A stretch of DNA of 64,000 nucleotides from Bacteroidota bacterium (GTDB taxonomy: Bacteria; Bacteroidota; Bacteroidia; JAHEXY01), in assembly GCA_023251875.1 (NCBI GenBank), contig JAHEXY010000012.1, forward strand, positions 80,111-144,110, read 5' to 3'. The notes under the pieces were generated by a model. That model was not told the origin of the DNA. It saw only the letters and a list, made by a program, of their open reading frames with translations, and searched no databases. Shown here one piece after another: positions 17,706 through 26,798 of the stretch. The translations under genes and the position numbers were made by a program. Position 1 is the first letter of the stretch, and every line of letters starts with the position of its first letter.

Positions 17706-18653
17706 TTAAGGAACTGTTATCCAATCACTCACTCCATCTGAAATGATATATTCCGTTTTATTACCTAGAACACCAACAGTTGCCAATCCTCCCACTGTTT
17801 CTGCAGCATTACCATCTATTGTAACCGTTCCTGAAGTACCTCTATGATTGATAACATACATACGGCCCGGACAACCAGCAGCTGCAGGTAACTTTACAGT
17901 ATCAGCTACTGCTGCGGTAGGTTGCATTTTAACCAAAAAATCTGTTGCGTCAAGTGTAACATTTGTAGCACTAGCACTTGAAACAGATCGGAATGCATTT
18001 GCTGCCATACTTCCTTTAACTTCTAAATTACTGGTAGGGGAAGTTGTAGCTATACCTATATTACCTGCGCTGTTAATAGTTAGCCTGTCGGTTGTGCCCA
18101 ATGTATTGCTCGCACTTATTTTAAATGAAGTTGCGCTTTCATCATAACCAATAGAATATTGGGAGGTTCCAGATGTATTAAATTCTAATGAAGGGTCACC
18201 ATCACCTGCAGCATCATTTTGTACTCTTACAGTACCACCACCAGGAGCAAGCTGATTGGTTATATGCAATGTTGCATTACTTGGGCCACCTACAGCTACG
18301 TTATTATTAAAATCAACCTCTCCGGTTGAAGGTTTCATTTTAACAAAAGTACCCGTAGTAATTGCTGTTGTTCCTACTTTAAATGTAGTATCATTATTAT
18401 CAAAGCCCATTGTGTATTTGGCTACACCATTACGCTTAAATTGTATGTGTGATTTATTGGCCGTATTGGTATTGTTAATAATAATACCTTCGGTGGCTCT
18501 GCTTCCTTTAATATCTAAGGTTAAAGCCGGTACAGTTTCTCCAACTCCCACATTTTGAGCAGAAAGTTTACTGGTAAAACACGTACTCGTTAATACAAAG
18601 GCTAATAAGATCATTGAGATTCTTAAATAGCTAAGGGGGTAATTTGTGTTCAC
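17706..18653 (-). CDS. Secreted tail-fibre-like repeat protein
   Basis: A 315-residue exported protein that begins with GTG at 18653; an ATG at 18614 would leave just the hydrophobic core, and either is possible. After the signal peptide (cleavage near KLSAQ) it starts NVGVGETVPALTLDIKG. It repeats modules with IQFKRNGVAKYTMGFDNNDT and LEFNTSGTSQYSIGYDES, then NIGIATTSPTSNLEVKG. This is the N-terminal collar/tail-fibre-like organisation common to Bacteroidota surface proteins that end without a chaperone domain. The C-terminal ~60 residues form a separate domain (GRMYVINHRGTSGTVTIDG). It shares an operon with the T9SS protein at 16097. The precise role is unknown; an adhesin is likely. Confidence 0.75.
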   Translation of the reverse strand: MNTNYPLSYLRISMILLAFVLTSTCFTSKLSAQNVGVGETVPALTLDIKGSRATEGIIINNTNTANKSHIQFKRNGVAKYTMGFDNNDTTFKVGTTAITTGTFVKMKPSTGEVDFNNNVAVGGPSNATLHITNQLAPGGGTVRVQNDAAGDGDPSLEFNTSGTSQYSIGYDESATSFKISASNTLGTTDRLTINSAGNIGIATTSPTSNLEVKGSMAANAFRSVSSASATNVTLDATDFLVKMQPTAAVADTVKLPAAAGCPGRMYVINHRGTSGTVTIDGNAAETVGGLATVGVLGNKTEYIISDGVSDWITVP

Positions 18654-18938
18654 AGGCTAGGAGGTTTGATTTTGTTCCTTATACGCATTTTTTATAAAAA
18701 AGTTTCAAAAAATACTAGTTATTATACATATACAACACAATACCTGTATAATTAGTTTAACTATTATTTTTATTTTAAAACCCTTATTCTATCCTTTTTG
18801 CCTTGGCTATGCTATAGATAAACTCATAAAAGGGATGCTTAGAATTATTATTGATTTTTTCGTAAACAGAATTTTACGAAGCAATTACTATTGGTTTGAT
18901 AAAGCTATTATTATATTTGCTGCTTTATATTTTACTTA
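18654..18938. other. Intergenic region with hairpin
   Basis: A divergent, AT-rich 285-bp gap. I see a small hairpin CGTAAA-CAGAAT-TTTACG at 18871-18888 and the promoter at 18891-18919. No coding frame was found. Confidence 0.6.
18891..18919 (+). promoter_or_regulatory. Bacteroidota-type promoter
   Basis: TTG at 18891-18893 and TATATTTG at 18912-18919 match the phylum consensus TTG-(about 19)-TAnnTTTG. They lie 20 bp before the nucleotidyltransferase ATG. Confidence 0.6.
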
Positions 18939-19253
18939 ATGAATAAGAATATACTTATAAATAAAATAAGCCAATCAATTAAACACTATGAACCAAACGC
19001 TCAAGTTTTTTTATATGGATCAAGGGCGAGAGGAGATAATAAAGAAAATTCAGATTGGGATATACTTATATTATTAGACAGACCTTCTATTACAAATAGT
19101 ATTGAAGATAAGCTTAGAGTTCCGCTTTATGATATTGAGCTTGAGTCAGGTCAAATTATTTCTGCATTAATATATCCAAAAAAATATTGGTATGAAACAT
19201 TAAAATATTCTCCATTATATAAAAATATTGAACGAGAAGGAAAAGCCATATAG
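18939..19253 (+). CDS. Nucleotidyltransferase domain protein (MNT-type)
   Basis: A 104-residue minimal nucleotidyltransferase of the Pol-beta superfamily. The signature is FLYGSRARGDNKENSDWDIL (24-43), with GS at 27-28 and the metal-binding aspartates D39 and D41. Such MNT proteins are often antitoxins that AMPylate a HEPN-domain toxin encoded next to them. No HEPN gene is visible on either side here; the next gene is the GxxExxY protein. So it is an orphan or acts on a distant partner. It has its own promoter. Confidence 0.85.
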   Translation: MNKNILINKISQSIKHYEPNAQVFLYGSRARGDNKENSDWDILILLDRPSITNSIEDKLRVPLYDIELESGQIISALIYPKKYWYETLKYSPLYKNIEREGKAI

Positions 19254-19270
19254 TTTACATTATTATAGAT

Positions 19271-19296
19271 AATTTTTAAACCACATAGATGCATAG
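19271..19296 (+). repeat. Left arm of inverted repeat around GxxExxY gene
   Basis: AATTTTTAAACCACATAGAT followed by GCATAG. Its reverse complement recurs at 19736-19760 with one indel and one mismatch. Confidence 0.85.
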
Positions 19297-19313
19297 TTAT
19301 TGATACAATACAA

Positions 19314-19700
19314 ATGATTACTCAAAAATATTTAGACGATTTAATTTATGAAATAGTTGGTGGCGCTATTGAGGTGCATAAAATAATGGGAAGAGGGTTG
19401 CTTGAAAGTGTATATCATCAATGTTTGAAAGAAGAATTAGCACATAGAAAAATAAATTTTTTAACAGAGATGAAAATCCCTGTATTTTATAAAAATAAAG
19501 AATTGGAAATAGAATTTAGATGTGATCTATTTGTTGAAAATGCAATTGTAGTTGAGTTAAAAGCTGTTCAAGAAATGACTAGTGTGTTTGAAGCGCAGCT
19601 TCTAACCTATATGAAACTTTTAAAATCTCCCAAAGGTATTTTAATAAACTTCAATTGTTTTAATATCTTTGAATCAAGGACAAAAGACTTATGTAAATGA
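19314..19700 (+). CDS. GxxExxY protein (PD-(D/E)XK nuclease-like)
   Basis: A 128-residue protein of the GxxExxY family. The name motif is GLLESVY (28-34). Downstream, FRCDLFVENAIVVELKA holds the nuclease-like D71 and E81-x-K83 pattern, and the C-terminal half has LLTYMKLLKSPKGILINFN. The family is predicted to adopt a PD-(D/E)XK nuclease fold; its biological role is unknown. The gene is enclosed almost exactly by a 25-bp inverted repeat, which gives it the look of a small mobile cassette. Confidence 0.9.
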   Translation: MITQKYLDDLIYEIVGGAIEVHKIMGRGLLESVYHQCLKEELAHRKINFLTEMKIPVFYKNKELEIEFRCDLFVENAIVVELKAVQEMTSVFEAQLLTYMKLLKSPKGILINFNCFNIFESRTKDLCK

Positions 19701-19735
19701 ATATTTTAGTCTTCTACCTAAAAACTAAGCAAATG

Positions 19736-19760
19736 CTATGTATCTATGTGGTTAAAAATT
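19736..19760 (-). repeat. Right arm of inverted repeat around GxxExxY gene
   Basis: CTATGTATCTATGTGGTTAA followed by AAATT, the inverted partner of 19271-19296. The pair encloses 439 bp holding only the GxxExxY gene. Confidence 0.85.
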
Positions 19761-19810
19761 ACCATCATTAAAAACTAATAAATATTGTATAACTATTTAA
19801 TTATTAAACC

Positions 19811-20755
19811 ATGAAAATAACAGTTATTGGAGCCGGTAACGTAGGCTCAACTTGTGCTAATGTTATTGCACACAAAGAACTTGCTAATGAAGTGATATTA
19901 GTAGATATTAAAGAAGGTGTTGCTGAAGGCAAGTCGCTTGATATGTGGCAAACAGCTCCCATCAACTTGTATGATACAAGAGTAAAAGGCGTAACCAATG
20001 ATTATAAAGCTACCGAAGGATCGGAAGTGGTTATTATCACATCAGGCTTACCTCGCAAACCCGGCATGACACGCGATGATTTGATAGCTACCAATGCAGG
20101 TATTGTAAAATCGGTTACAGAAAATGTTGCTAAGTATTCTCCCCATACTAAAATAATAGTAGTATCAAATCCTTTAGATGTGATGACCTATTGTTCATAT
20201 CTTACTTCAGGCTTTGATTCTAAAAGAGTTTTTGGAATGGCTGGTGTATTAGATACAGCTCGTTACCGTGCATTTTTAGCTGATGCTTTAAATACATCTC
20301 CAAAAGAAATTCAAGCTGTATTAATGGGTGGTCATGGAGATACAATGGTTCCGCTTCCTCGTTATACTACTGTTGCAGGTATTCCGGTAACAGAATTAAT
20401 TGCAAAAGATAAATTGGACGCTATTATTGACAGAACAAAAAATGGTGGTGGAGAAATTGTAAACCTAATGGGTACATCTGCCTGGTATGCTCCAGGAGCT
20501 GCAGCTGCACAAATGGCTGAAGCAATTGTAAGAGATCAAAAAAGAATTTTCCCATGCTGTGTTTGGTTAAATGGTCAATATGGATTAAAAGATATTTATT
20601 TAGGAGCACCAACCAAATTAGGTAAAAATGGTATAGAAGAAATTATTGAGCTCAAATTGAATAATGATGAAATGGAATTACTTCACAAATCTGCTAAAGC
20701 TGTAAAAGAAGTAATGGGTGTATTGGATAATATGAATAAAGCAGTTGCAAATTAG
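19811..20755 (+). CDS. mdh: Malate dehydrogenase
   Basis: This NAD-dependent malate dehydrogenase (LDH-like type, 314 residues) interconverts malate and oxaloacetate in the TCA cycle. The NAD loop VIGAGNVGSTCAN (5-17) is followed by D33 (VDIKEG) for the ribose. The mobile loop GLPRKPGMTRDDL (~79-91) carries substrate arginines, VVSNPLDVMTY is near 117, and the catalytic His is in VLMGGHGDTMVPL (~175-187). It is a monocistronic gene followed by a strong terminator. Confidence 0.97.
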   Translation: MKITVIGAGNVGSTCANVIAHKELANEVILVDIKEGVAEGKSLDMWQTAPINLYDTRVKGVTNDYKATEGSEVVIITSGLPRKPGMTRDDLIATNAGIVKSVTENVAKYSPHTKIIVVSNPLDVMTYCSYLTSGFDSKRVFGMAGVLDTARYRAFLADALNTSPKEIQAVLMGGHGDTMVPLPRYTTVAGIPVTELIAKDKLDAIIDRTKNGGGEIVNLMGTSAWYAPGAAAAQMAEAIVRDQKRIFPCCVWLNGQYGLKDIYLGAPTKLGKNGIEEIIELKLNNDEMELLHKSAKAVKEVMGVLDNMNKAVAN

Positions 20756-20810
20756 TTGTTGGTTTTTTGTTGTTAGTATTATATTAGAAGTAAAGTGAAT
20801 CTGTATTTTC

Positions 20811-20852
20811 AAGAGGCTGTTTCGTATGTTTATATGAGACAGCCTCTTTTTT
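20811..20852 (+). terminator. Rho-independent terminator after mdh
   Basis: Stem AAGAGGCTGT (20811-20820) pairs with ACAGCCTCTT (20839-20848), closed by TTC/GAG and followed by a T run. Confidence 0.85.
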
Positions 20853-20922
20853 ATTTTACATAGTTTTACTATTTGATAAAAAATTGCTTTCTTGGTAAGA
20901 ACCCCTTAATCAATTCAAGCGC

Positions 20923-23900
20923 ATGATTTTTTTTTTACATTTTCCTAAAAATTTAATTCTATTTTTTTGTTTGTTCTTAAATACATTTTCTTATTCGCAA
21001 ACTCCTGATTGGTCTTGGGTAGATATTGAAAATGGACAGACAAATGGAATTCTTTCTTATAAAATAACTACTGATAAATTTGGCTTTGTATATGTAGCCG
21101 GTATGACTTATTTGCCACAAAGCTTTGGATCAACTGCGCTGGGAAATTCAAATGATCCAGTCCCTTTTATTTTAAAATATAATAATAAAGGAGATATTAT
21201 TTGGGCATTAGCTGCAACACGATCAAGTACTTCTGGGGCTATTAAAATAGGAGATTTAAAAACAGATAATAAAGGAAATATATATTTGATTGGTAGTTGG
21301 TCTGGCTCTGATATTACTTTTGGAGGGCAAACACTAAATTATACTAGTTATAATAGCTATGATGGATTTATATTTAAAATTGATGCCGGAGGTAACTCAA
21401 TTTGGAATCTCAAAATAGGGGGAGATAACCAAGATTTTCTATATTCTATGGATATAGATGATGAGAACCATATATACTTAACCGGAACACTTAGAAGTTC
21501 CCAAACCTATATTGAATATTATCAAAATGGTTCCATAATACATGATACCTTGTATGCAGCAAGTTCCGGAAAAGATGACATATTGGTTATTAAATACGAT
21601 GAAGATGGAGGCTTGATTTGGTCAAAAAGTTTTGGAACAGCTAGTGCATATGAATATGCTTATGCTATTACAGTAGATGAAAATGAAAATACATATATAG
21701 GTGGTTATTGGGAGAGTGCTACTTCAACTTCATTTGGCAGCATCACTGTAACAAAGTCAGGATCGAACTCAAGTGATGAACAATTTATTTTAAAGTTGGA
21801 TGAAAATGGTGACGAACAATGGGTAAAGGCAGCTGCTTCAGGTAATGATGATAGAATTTATAAACTGGAAATTCAATCTTCTGCTATTTACTCGCTTGGA
21901 CGTTTTAACTATACAATTGCATTTGATAATACTAGTTTTACCTCTGTAGCAAGTTCAATTGATATGTTTTTAGCAAAGTATGATCTAGACGGTAATCTAA
22001 AATGGGCAAAACAACTAGGTATGTCTGCTGGCAGCGAACTCCCCAATAATTTAAGCATTGATAATAATGAAAATTTATTTATATCAGGAGGGCATTCTAG
22101 CAATGACACACTTTATTTTGATGCAATAGCTGTTAGTGCACAAAACTCTTTTGATATGTTTTTAGCAAAATACGATTCAGCAGGTAATGCAAAATGGGGA
22201 ATTAGTATTGGTGGAAATGGTGTTAGTACAGGTGGATTTCCAGGAGTGAGCTGCGACAATCAAAACGGGATTTATTTTTGCGGATACTTTGATAATCAAA
22301 ACATCATTGTACTTGCTAATGATTCATTTGCCAGTACAGATTCTAATTATGACATATTTGTTGCCGCACTTGTTGATTTTAGCGATACAGTAAGTATTTA
22401 CGACACAACAGCAATTTACAGTTTTGATAATGGAGGCTTGTATGGAGGCTCAAGTACAGACCTTACCTACTCACAAAACAATCGTTTATTTTCAGGTATA
22501 GAAACACCGGTCTCTTTATTTATTTCAGATGATGAAGCTACAACCTGGTACAAAGCATTTGATAACGATTCTTTAGAATATACTACCAATGGAATAGAAA
22601 GGGGCTGGAGTGGTAAAGCAACAAAGATTTTAACAAACCAAAATAATTGGGTAGCTGTACTAACCAATCATCCTAAAAATAAATATTCTGCTGTGGTGAT
22701 AAGTTATAATAATGGTGATACCAATACTTATAAAACTGCAATAGATCCTTTAATGTTAAACAATTTTGGATATGGCTCATATACTGCATCTGCAATCGCT
22801 TTATCTGATTATAATTTATATGCTGCATTAGGTCCATGTGTGGTTAAAATTGGAAGTGGTGCAATAAATTCTGTAACTGATATTACAAATATACTTTCGG
22901 CTATTAGCGGATTACCTTCTACATCAACTGTAAACAGTATTGCTCTTGCCAATAATGCAAATGCCTATCCTTATTACATTGCCATTGATGAAAATGGAGA
23001 TGAGAATGGTTATAACAGATTGCTTTATAGATTTAATGGTTCAACGTATGCTCAAATAAATTTACCTTCAACATTAAATGGAATACAGGCTGTTTTTACT
23101 CATCCTACCCAAACAAGTGGCGATACTATTTTTGTTACCGGTATTGATATTAATACAAGTGCATATAAAATTTACCGTTCATTTGATGCCGGAATAAATT
23201 GGTCTGATGTTTCTTATTCATCTGCCTCAGATTTTTTAAGCGATGTTGATTATAGTGCCTATTGGAATTTAAGTTCCAGCAATAATATAATTTTAATTAT
23301 TCCGGGTAATGCCATTTCAAAAGATTTAGGCGCAACATGGGATGTATTAGCAAATGAACAAACTGCTAATGTTATAAAACCGGATGATCTTAATACTATT
23401 GTGGGCTCTGATAAAACTGTTGAAATAAGTACTACTGGCACAAGTGGTTCTTTTACAAGAATGCCAAGTTATGGGCTTGAATCATTAGAAGTGAATAAAA
23501 TTGCCAGAACAGAAAGTGAGTCTATATTTTATATCGCTACTAAAACGGGTTTAGGGTATACAAAATCATATCTCGATACTACACTCTCGGCAGGAGAAAA
23601 ATGGACTACTCCAAACGGAGTATTTCCGCTTATTTCTGATACCATTGATTTTGGTGCTGTTGCTATTGACCCAACAGATTCATTGCATGTAATTGCGGGT
23701 AGTAAATATGGATTTTATATTTCTACAAATGGAATAAATTTTACAACTGTGGCTCCTACAAATTTTACAAGTGATAATCCGCAAGTAAAAGATATTGTAT
23801 TGATCAATCATAATACTGCAATTGCTGTAACTGGTGGCGATAGTGCTTATGATACAGGCAAAGGAAATATTTGGAGAACTATTGATGGTGGGTTAAACTG

Positions 23901-24756
23901 GACTAATGTTTCTCCAAGTGGATTTAAAAGTGGAAACTCCATTGCAATAGGAAGTGTAGGAACAGATACTGCAATTTATATTGGAACGGGATTATTAAAT
24001 GTTGACACCGGTTATTTATATAAATCAACTGACTTAGGCATTACCTGGCTAAGAATTAAAAATGGCCCTACTTCAATGGCCGGAACTAGCATTTTGGGAT
24101 TACCCATAAATGATATTGCAATTGATCCCAGAGGTAAAGATACTTTATATATAGCTGCCGGTTATGAAAATGAATATGCTTTTGTGCTTTCATTTGATGG
24201 GGGCGAAACTTTTATTTATTTAAATTCTTATACCCAAAAACCTTATACTTCAATTGCAATCAATAGAAATAATCCTGATACGGTTTATACGGCATCGGGC
24301 AGAGAAATTTATTTATATGATTTATTAAACAATAATTTCAGGTTTGTATTTAGAGGTTTGCCTGATGAACAAATACCTGATTTAATGACGGGTTCAATTT
24401 TGGTGGGAACAACAACGGGGTTTTACACTTTTGATCCTAATTTAGAACCTAATCCTATCGATACGCTTATCACAAATAATCACACAGAAAATCTTAATGG
24501 TATTGTTGTAAATGTATATCCTAATCCGTTTAGTGATGAGGCTACAATTAGATTAACCTTAAAAGATAATGCTGATGTAGCAATAGATTTATATGATCTT
24601 ACAGGAAGAAAAATACAAAGTATTTACAAAGGCAAATCTGAAAAAGGAAGTACAAATTATAATTTCACAGCTAATAATTTAGCATCGGGCACTTACCTCA
24701 TCAATATAAAAGTAAATGAGGCCATGGGCAGAAGGTTGTTGTATCATGTGGAATAA
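20923..24756 (+). CDS. T9SS-sorted protein with SBBP and sialidase/VPS10-like repeats
   Basis: A 1277-residue secreted protein. The signal peptide (1-25) ends TFSYSQ. Residues ~25-480 are SBBP-type beta-propeller repeats with recurring FILKYNNKGDIIWA, FLAKYDLDGNLKWAKQLG and DNENLFISG phrases. Residues ~520-1170 are BNR/VPS10-like propeller repeats marked by ISYNNGDT, FDAGINWSDVS, STDLGITWLRIK and FDGGETFIYL (Asp-box-like). The C-terminus (VVNVYPNPFSDEATIRLTL to GTYLINIKVN) is a T9SS type A sorting domain. It is likely a cell-surface or released protein. Catalytic residues of a true sialidase are not evident, so I do not call an enzyme. Confidence 0.9.
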   Translation: MIFFLHFPKNLILFFCLFLNTFSYSQTPDWSWVDIENGQTNGILSYKITTDKFGFVYVAGMTYLPQSFGSTALGNSNDPVPFILKYNNKGDIIWALAATRSSTSGAIKIGDLKTDNKGNIYLIGSWSGSDITFGGQTLNYTSYNSYDGFIFKIDAGGNSIWNLKIGGDNQDFLYSMDIDDENHIYLTGTLRSSQTYIEYYQNGSIIHDTLYAASSGKDDILVIKYDEDGGLIWSKSFGTASAYEYAYAITVDENENTYIGGYWESATSTSFGSITVTKSGSNSSDEQFILKLDENGDEQWVKAAASGNDDRIYKLEIQSSAIYSLGRFNYTIAFDNTSFTSVASSIDMFLAKYDLDGNLKWAKQLGMSAGSELPNNLSIDNNENLFISGGHSSNDTLYFDAIAVSAQNSFDMFLAKYDSAGNAKWGISIGGNGVSTGGFPGVSCDNQNGIYFCGYFDNQNIIVLANDSFASTDSNYDIFVAALVDFSDTVSIYDTTAIYSFDNGGLYGGSSTDLTYSQNNRLFSGIETPVSLFISDDEATTWYKAFDNDSLEYTTNGIERGWSGKATKILTNQNNWVAVLTNHPKNKYSAVVISYNNGDTNTYKTAIDPLMLNNFGYGSYTASAIALSDYNLYAALGPCVVKIGSGAINSVTDITNILSAISGLPSTSTVNSIALANNANAYPYYIAIDENGDENGYNRLLYRFNGSTYAQINLPSTLNGIQAVFTHPTQTSGDTIFVTGIDINTSAYKIYRSFDAGINWSDVSYSSASDFLSDVDYSAYWNLSSSNNIILIIPGNAISKDLGATWDVLANEQTANVIKPDDLNTIVGSDKTVEISTTGTSGSFTRMPSYGLESLEVNKIARTESESIFYIATKTGLGYTKSYLDTTLSAGEKWTTPNGVFPLISDTIDFGAVAIDPTDSLHVIAGSKYGFYISTNGINFTTVAPTNFTSDNPQVKDIVLINHNTAIAVTGGDSAYDTGKGNIWRTIDGGLNWTNVSPSGFKSGNSIAIGSVGTDTAIYIGTGLLNVDTGYLYKSTDLGITWLRIKNGPTSMAGTSILGLPINDIAIDPRGKDTLYIAAGYENEYAFVLSFDGGETFIYLNSYTQKPYTSIAINRNNPDTVYTASGREIYLYDLLNNNFRFVFRGLPDEQIPDLMTGSILVGTTTGFYTFDPNLEPNPIDTLITNNHTENLNGIVVNVYPNPFSDEATIRLTLKDNADVAIDLYDLTGRKIQSIYKGKSEKGSTNYNFTANNLASGTYLINIKVNEAMGRRLLYHVE

Positions 24757-24783
24757 TTTGAAGGCAAGCTCTTTTCATGCCCC

Positions 24784-26382
24784 TTACCTCACTGCAACCG
24801 AATAAGGATCTACAGATAATTCCGTTTTAAAGTCACTCAATTCTAAAGTACTCATATCAATTAGGGTTAAATAACCATCTCTACCGCCACATTCAGTAGT
24901 ATGATGTGGCGCAATACCACCAGAGGTAGCATTTCTATTAGCTACATAAACATATTGATTATTATCATCAACAGATAAACCGTGTGGTTGATAGCCAGAA
25001 AAAATATTTTTAACCAAGGTATTATTTACATAATCAATAACACTTATACAACCTCTGCCTAGTGATGGAAATTGAATGGTATCTTCTGTGCAGCTTATAA
25101 AAAGATAATTATTCGATAATGACAAAGCAAATTCAGATGGGTATATTCCTACAGGAATAACCGTAATGAGTGTATCTGCTTTAGCATCCATTACTCGTAC
25201 TTCATTACTTTTTTGGCAGGTAACAAAATATTTAGTTTGATCAGGAGAAAGAATAATATCATGGGCATCTAAAGAAGAAACTGAAGATGGAGCTTCTCCC
25301 GGCACCATTGAAATTTCTTCTATATCAGGAAAATTAATATCAGTTATATTTACTTTATAAATAAAATTACCGGTTTGTGCAGTTAAATATAAAACGGTAG
25401 CAGAATCATTCAAGGTACTACCATGCGGATAGATAAATAGATTACTTCCTTTATATAGTTTTTTCAAAGTCATTGTTTCAAGATCAACACAGGCAACTTG
25501 TCCGTTTGCTTCCCAATCAACTGCAAAAGCAGTTTTAGAATCTTTTGAAATGGTCATGGTATTCCAGCTACCATATCCTATTTCAACTTCTTCAACGTAG
25601 CTATCATCAATAGCATTAAATTTTTGCATCACTGTGCTATTAATAAAAACAACATACCAATACTTACCATCAGGAGAAACTCTTACCATATGAGGGCCTT
25701 CAACATTTTCAGAATTTCCTACACTCACATATCGCATAATTAAATTGGTTTGTTCATCAACTACGGCAACCAAATCACAGCCTTGATTGGTAATGTATAT
25801 TTTTTTTCTACTTCGGTTATCCGAAAACTTTATAATTCCATCTCTATTGGGAGCTCCACCATCTATCCAATCTCTCAATGTTATTACTTCGTTTTTACTG
25901 AGGGGATCGCCACCGACAGGCATTGTTGGACTTACACTTGCTCCTAAATCAGAATAGGTATTGGTAAAAAGAAAAGCAGTGCTTTGTCCATGATTAAAAG
26001 GAATGGTAACGGCTCCATTATTGCCTCCCTGCATCATCTTGTCCCAAGTTTCAAGAGAAAGCCCTGCTGCAGCTTCTTTACTTTTATCTGTATGGCAACC
26101 CGAAACAGCACATTTGGTTAATAGAATGCTTCCAATTTCTTGGCTATAGCCTGTTGATTCTTCAACCACAGTATCATCAACTTTGCAAGAAGTTATTACA
26201 AATAAAATAAAAAAGACTAATAATTGATAGTTGATAATTGACAAATGACAATTATCAATTTGAAAATTTGAAAATTTGAAAATTGAACTAAACTTTGAAC
26301 CTAGAACATTAAACTTCCCTCGTAATTCGTAATTTGTAATTCGTAATTTCTTCATTATCAATTCTCCATTATCAATCGTCAA
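24784..26382 (-). CDS. Lipoprotein with cytochrome-c-like domain and YncE-type beta-propeller
   Basis: Up to 532 residues. A TTG at 26382 overlaps the upstream TGA; the ATG at 26355 (residue 10, MKKLRITNYELRG) is an equally good start. The lipobox FVITSC gives a lipid-anchored mature protein. Residues ~75-180 are a PSCyt1-like haem domain with CAVSGCH (a CX4CH spacing), MMQGG, MPVGGDPLS and LRDWIDGGAPNRDG. Residues ~190-532 are a YncE/surface-layer-type seven-bladed propeller. The n-region of the signal peptide is unusually long and is encoded by short word-like DNA repeats (26225-26350). It forms an operon with the 26379 and 26761 genes. An extracellular electron-transfer or binding role is possible. 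Confidence 0.82.
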   Translation of the reverse strand: MTIDNGELIMKKLRITNYELRGKFNVLGSKFSSIFKFSNFQIDNCHLSIINYQLLVFFILFVITSCKVDDTVVEESTGYSQEIGSILLTKCAVSGCHTDKSKEAAAGLSLETWDKMMQGGNNGAVTIPFNHGQSTAFLFTNTYSDLGASVSPTMPVGGDPLSKNEVITLRDWIDGGAPNRDGIIKFSDNRSRKKIYITNQGCDLVAVVDEQTNLIMRYVSVGNSENVEGPHMVRVSPDGKYWYVVFINSTVMQKFNAIDDSYVEEVEIGYGSWNTMTISKDSKTAFAVDWEANGQVACVDLETMTLKKLYKGSNLFIYPHGSTLNDSATVLYLTAQTGNFIYKVNITDINFPDIEEISMVPGEAPSSVSSLDAHDIILSPDQTKYFVTCQKSNEVRVMDAKADTLITVIPVGIYPSEFALSLSNNYLFISCTEDTIQFPSLGRGCISVIDYVNNTLVKNIFSGYQPHGLSVDDNNQYVYVANRNATSGGIAPHHTTECGGRDGYLTLIDMSTLELSDFKTELSVDPYSVAVR

Positions 26383-26798
26383 TTCACTATAACATCAGCG
26401 GCTCTATCTTCTTTACTTTTAAGTTTTACATAAACACCTCCATACACGTTTGTATTGGCTACAGTATCATACCCTATTGCATATAAGTAATAATCGCCTT
26501 TATATAGCGTATCAAATGTTATTACTCCACTTGCATTGGCAATGTTGTTATCTTCATACACAGCCATATCAGTTCCGGGAAATTCAGTTGCATCGTATTT
26601 AATATATACCTGGGCAAAAGGAATTTGTTTGCTGTTGTGTTTAATGGTTGCTGTAATAGAAGATTTGCCTCCCTCACCGGCTTTATGACAAGAGACTAAA
26701 ATACAAAAAAGCCATACTAACCTTCTCAAAAGAAAGGAGTATATCCATCCAAGTTTTTTCTTAATGTAGTACAACAAATTTACAAGATGTATATTCAT
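26379..26798 (-). CDS. Small lipoprotein with transthyretin-like domain
   Basis: About 140 residues with uncertain start. The frame opens at a TTG (26813), with ATGs at 26807 and 26798. A TTG at 26729 would give an ideal short lipoprotein signal, MRRLVWLFCILVSC, that clears the upstream stop at 26761. The mature part has an Ig/transthyretin-like carboxypeptidase-regulatory look (ITATIKHNSKQIPFAQVYIK, GVITFDTLYKGDYYLYAIG). Such domains are common in periplasmic or surface-exposed Bacteroidota lipoproteins. It lies between the FG-GAP protein and the haem-propeller lipoprotein, overlapping the latter by a few bases. Function unknown. Confidence 0.7.
   Translation of the reverse strand: MNIHLVNLLYYIKKKLGWIYSFLLRRLVWLFCILVSCHKAGEGGKSSITATIKHNSKQIPFAQVYIKYDATEFPGTDMAVYEDNNIANASGVITFDTLYKGDYYLYAIGYDTVANTNVYGGVYVKLKSKEDRAADVIVN

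Noticed and set aside
20923-24756. Calling the T9SS protein a sialidase
   Set aside because: Asp-box-like repeats alone mark propellers; catalytic sialidase residues are not seen.
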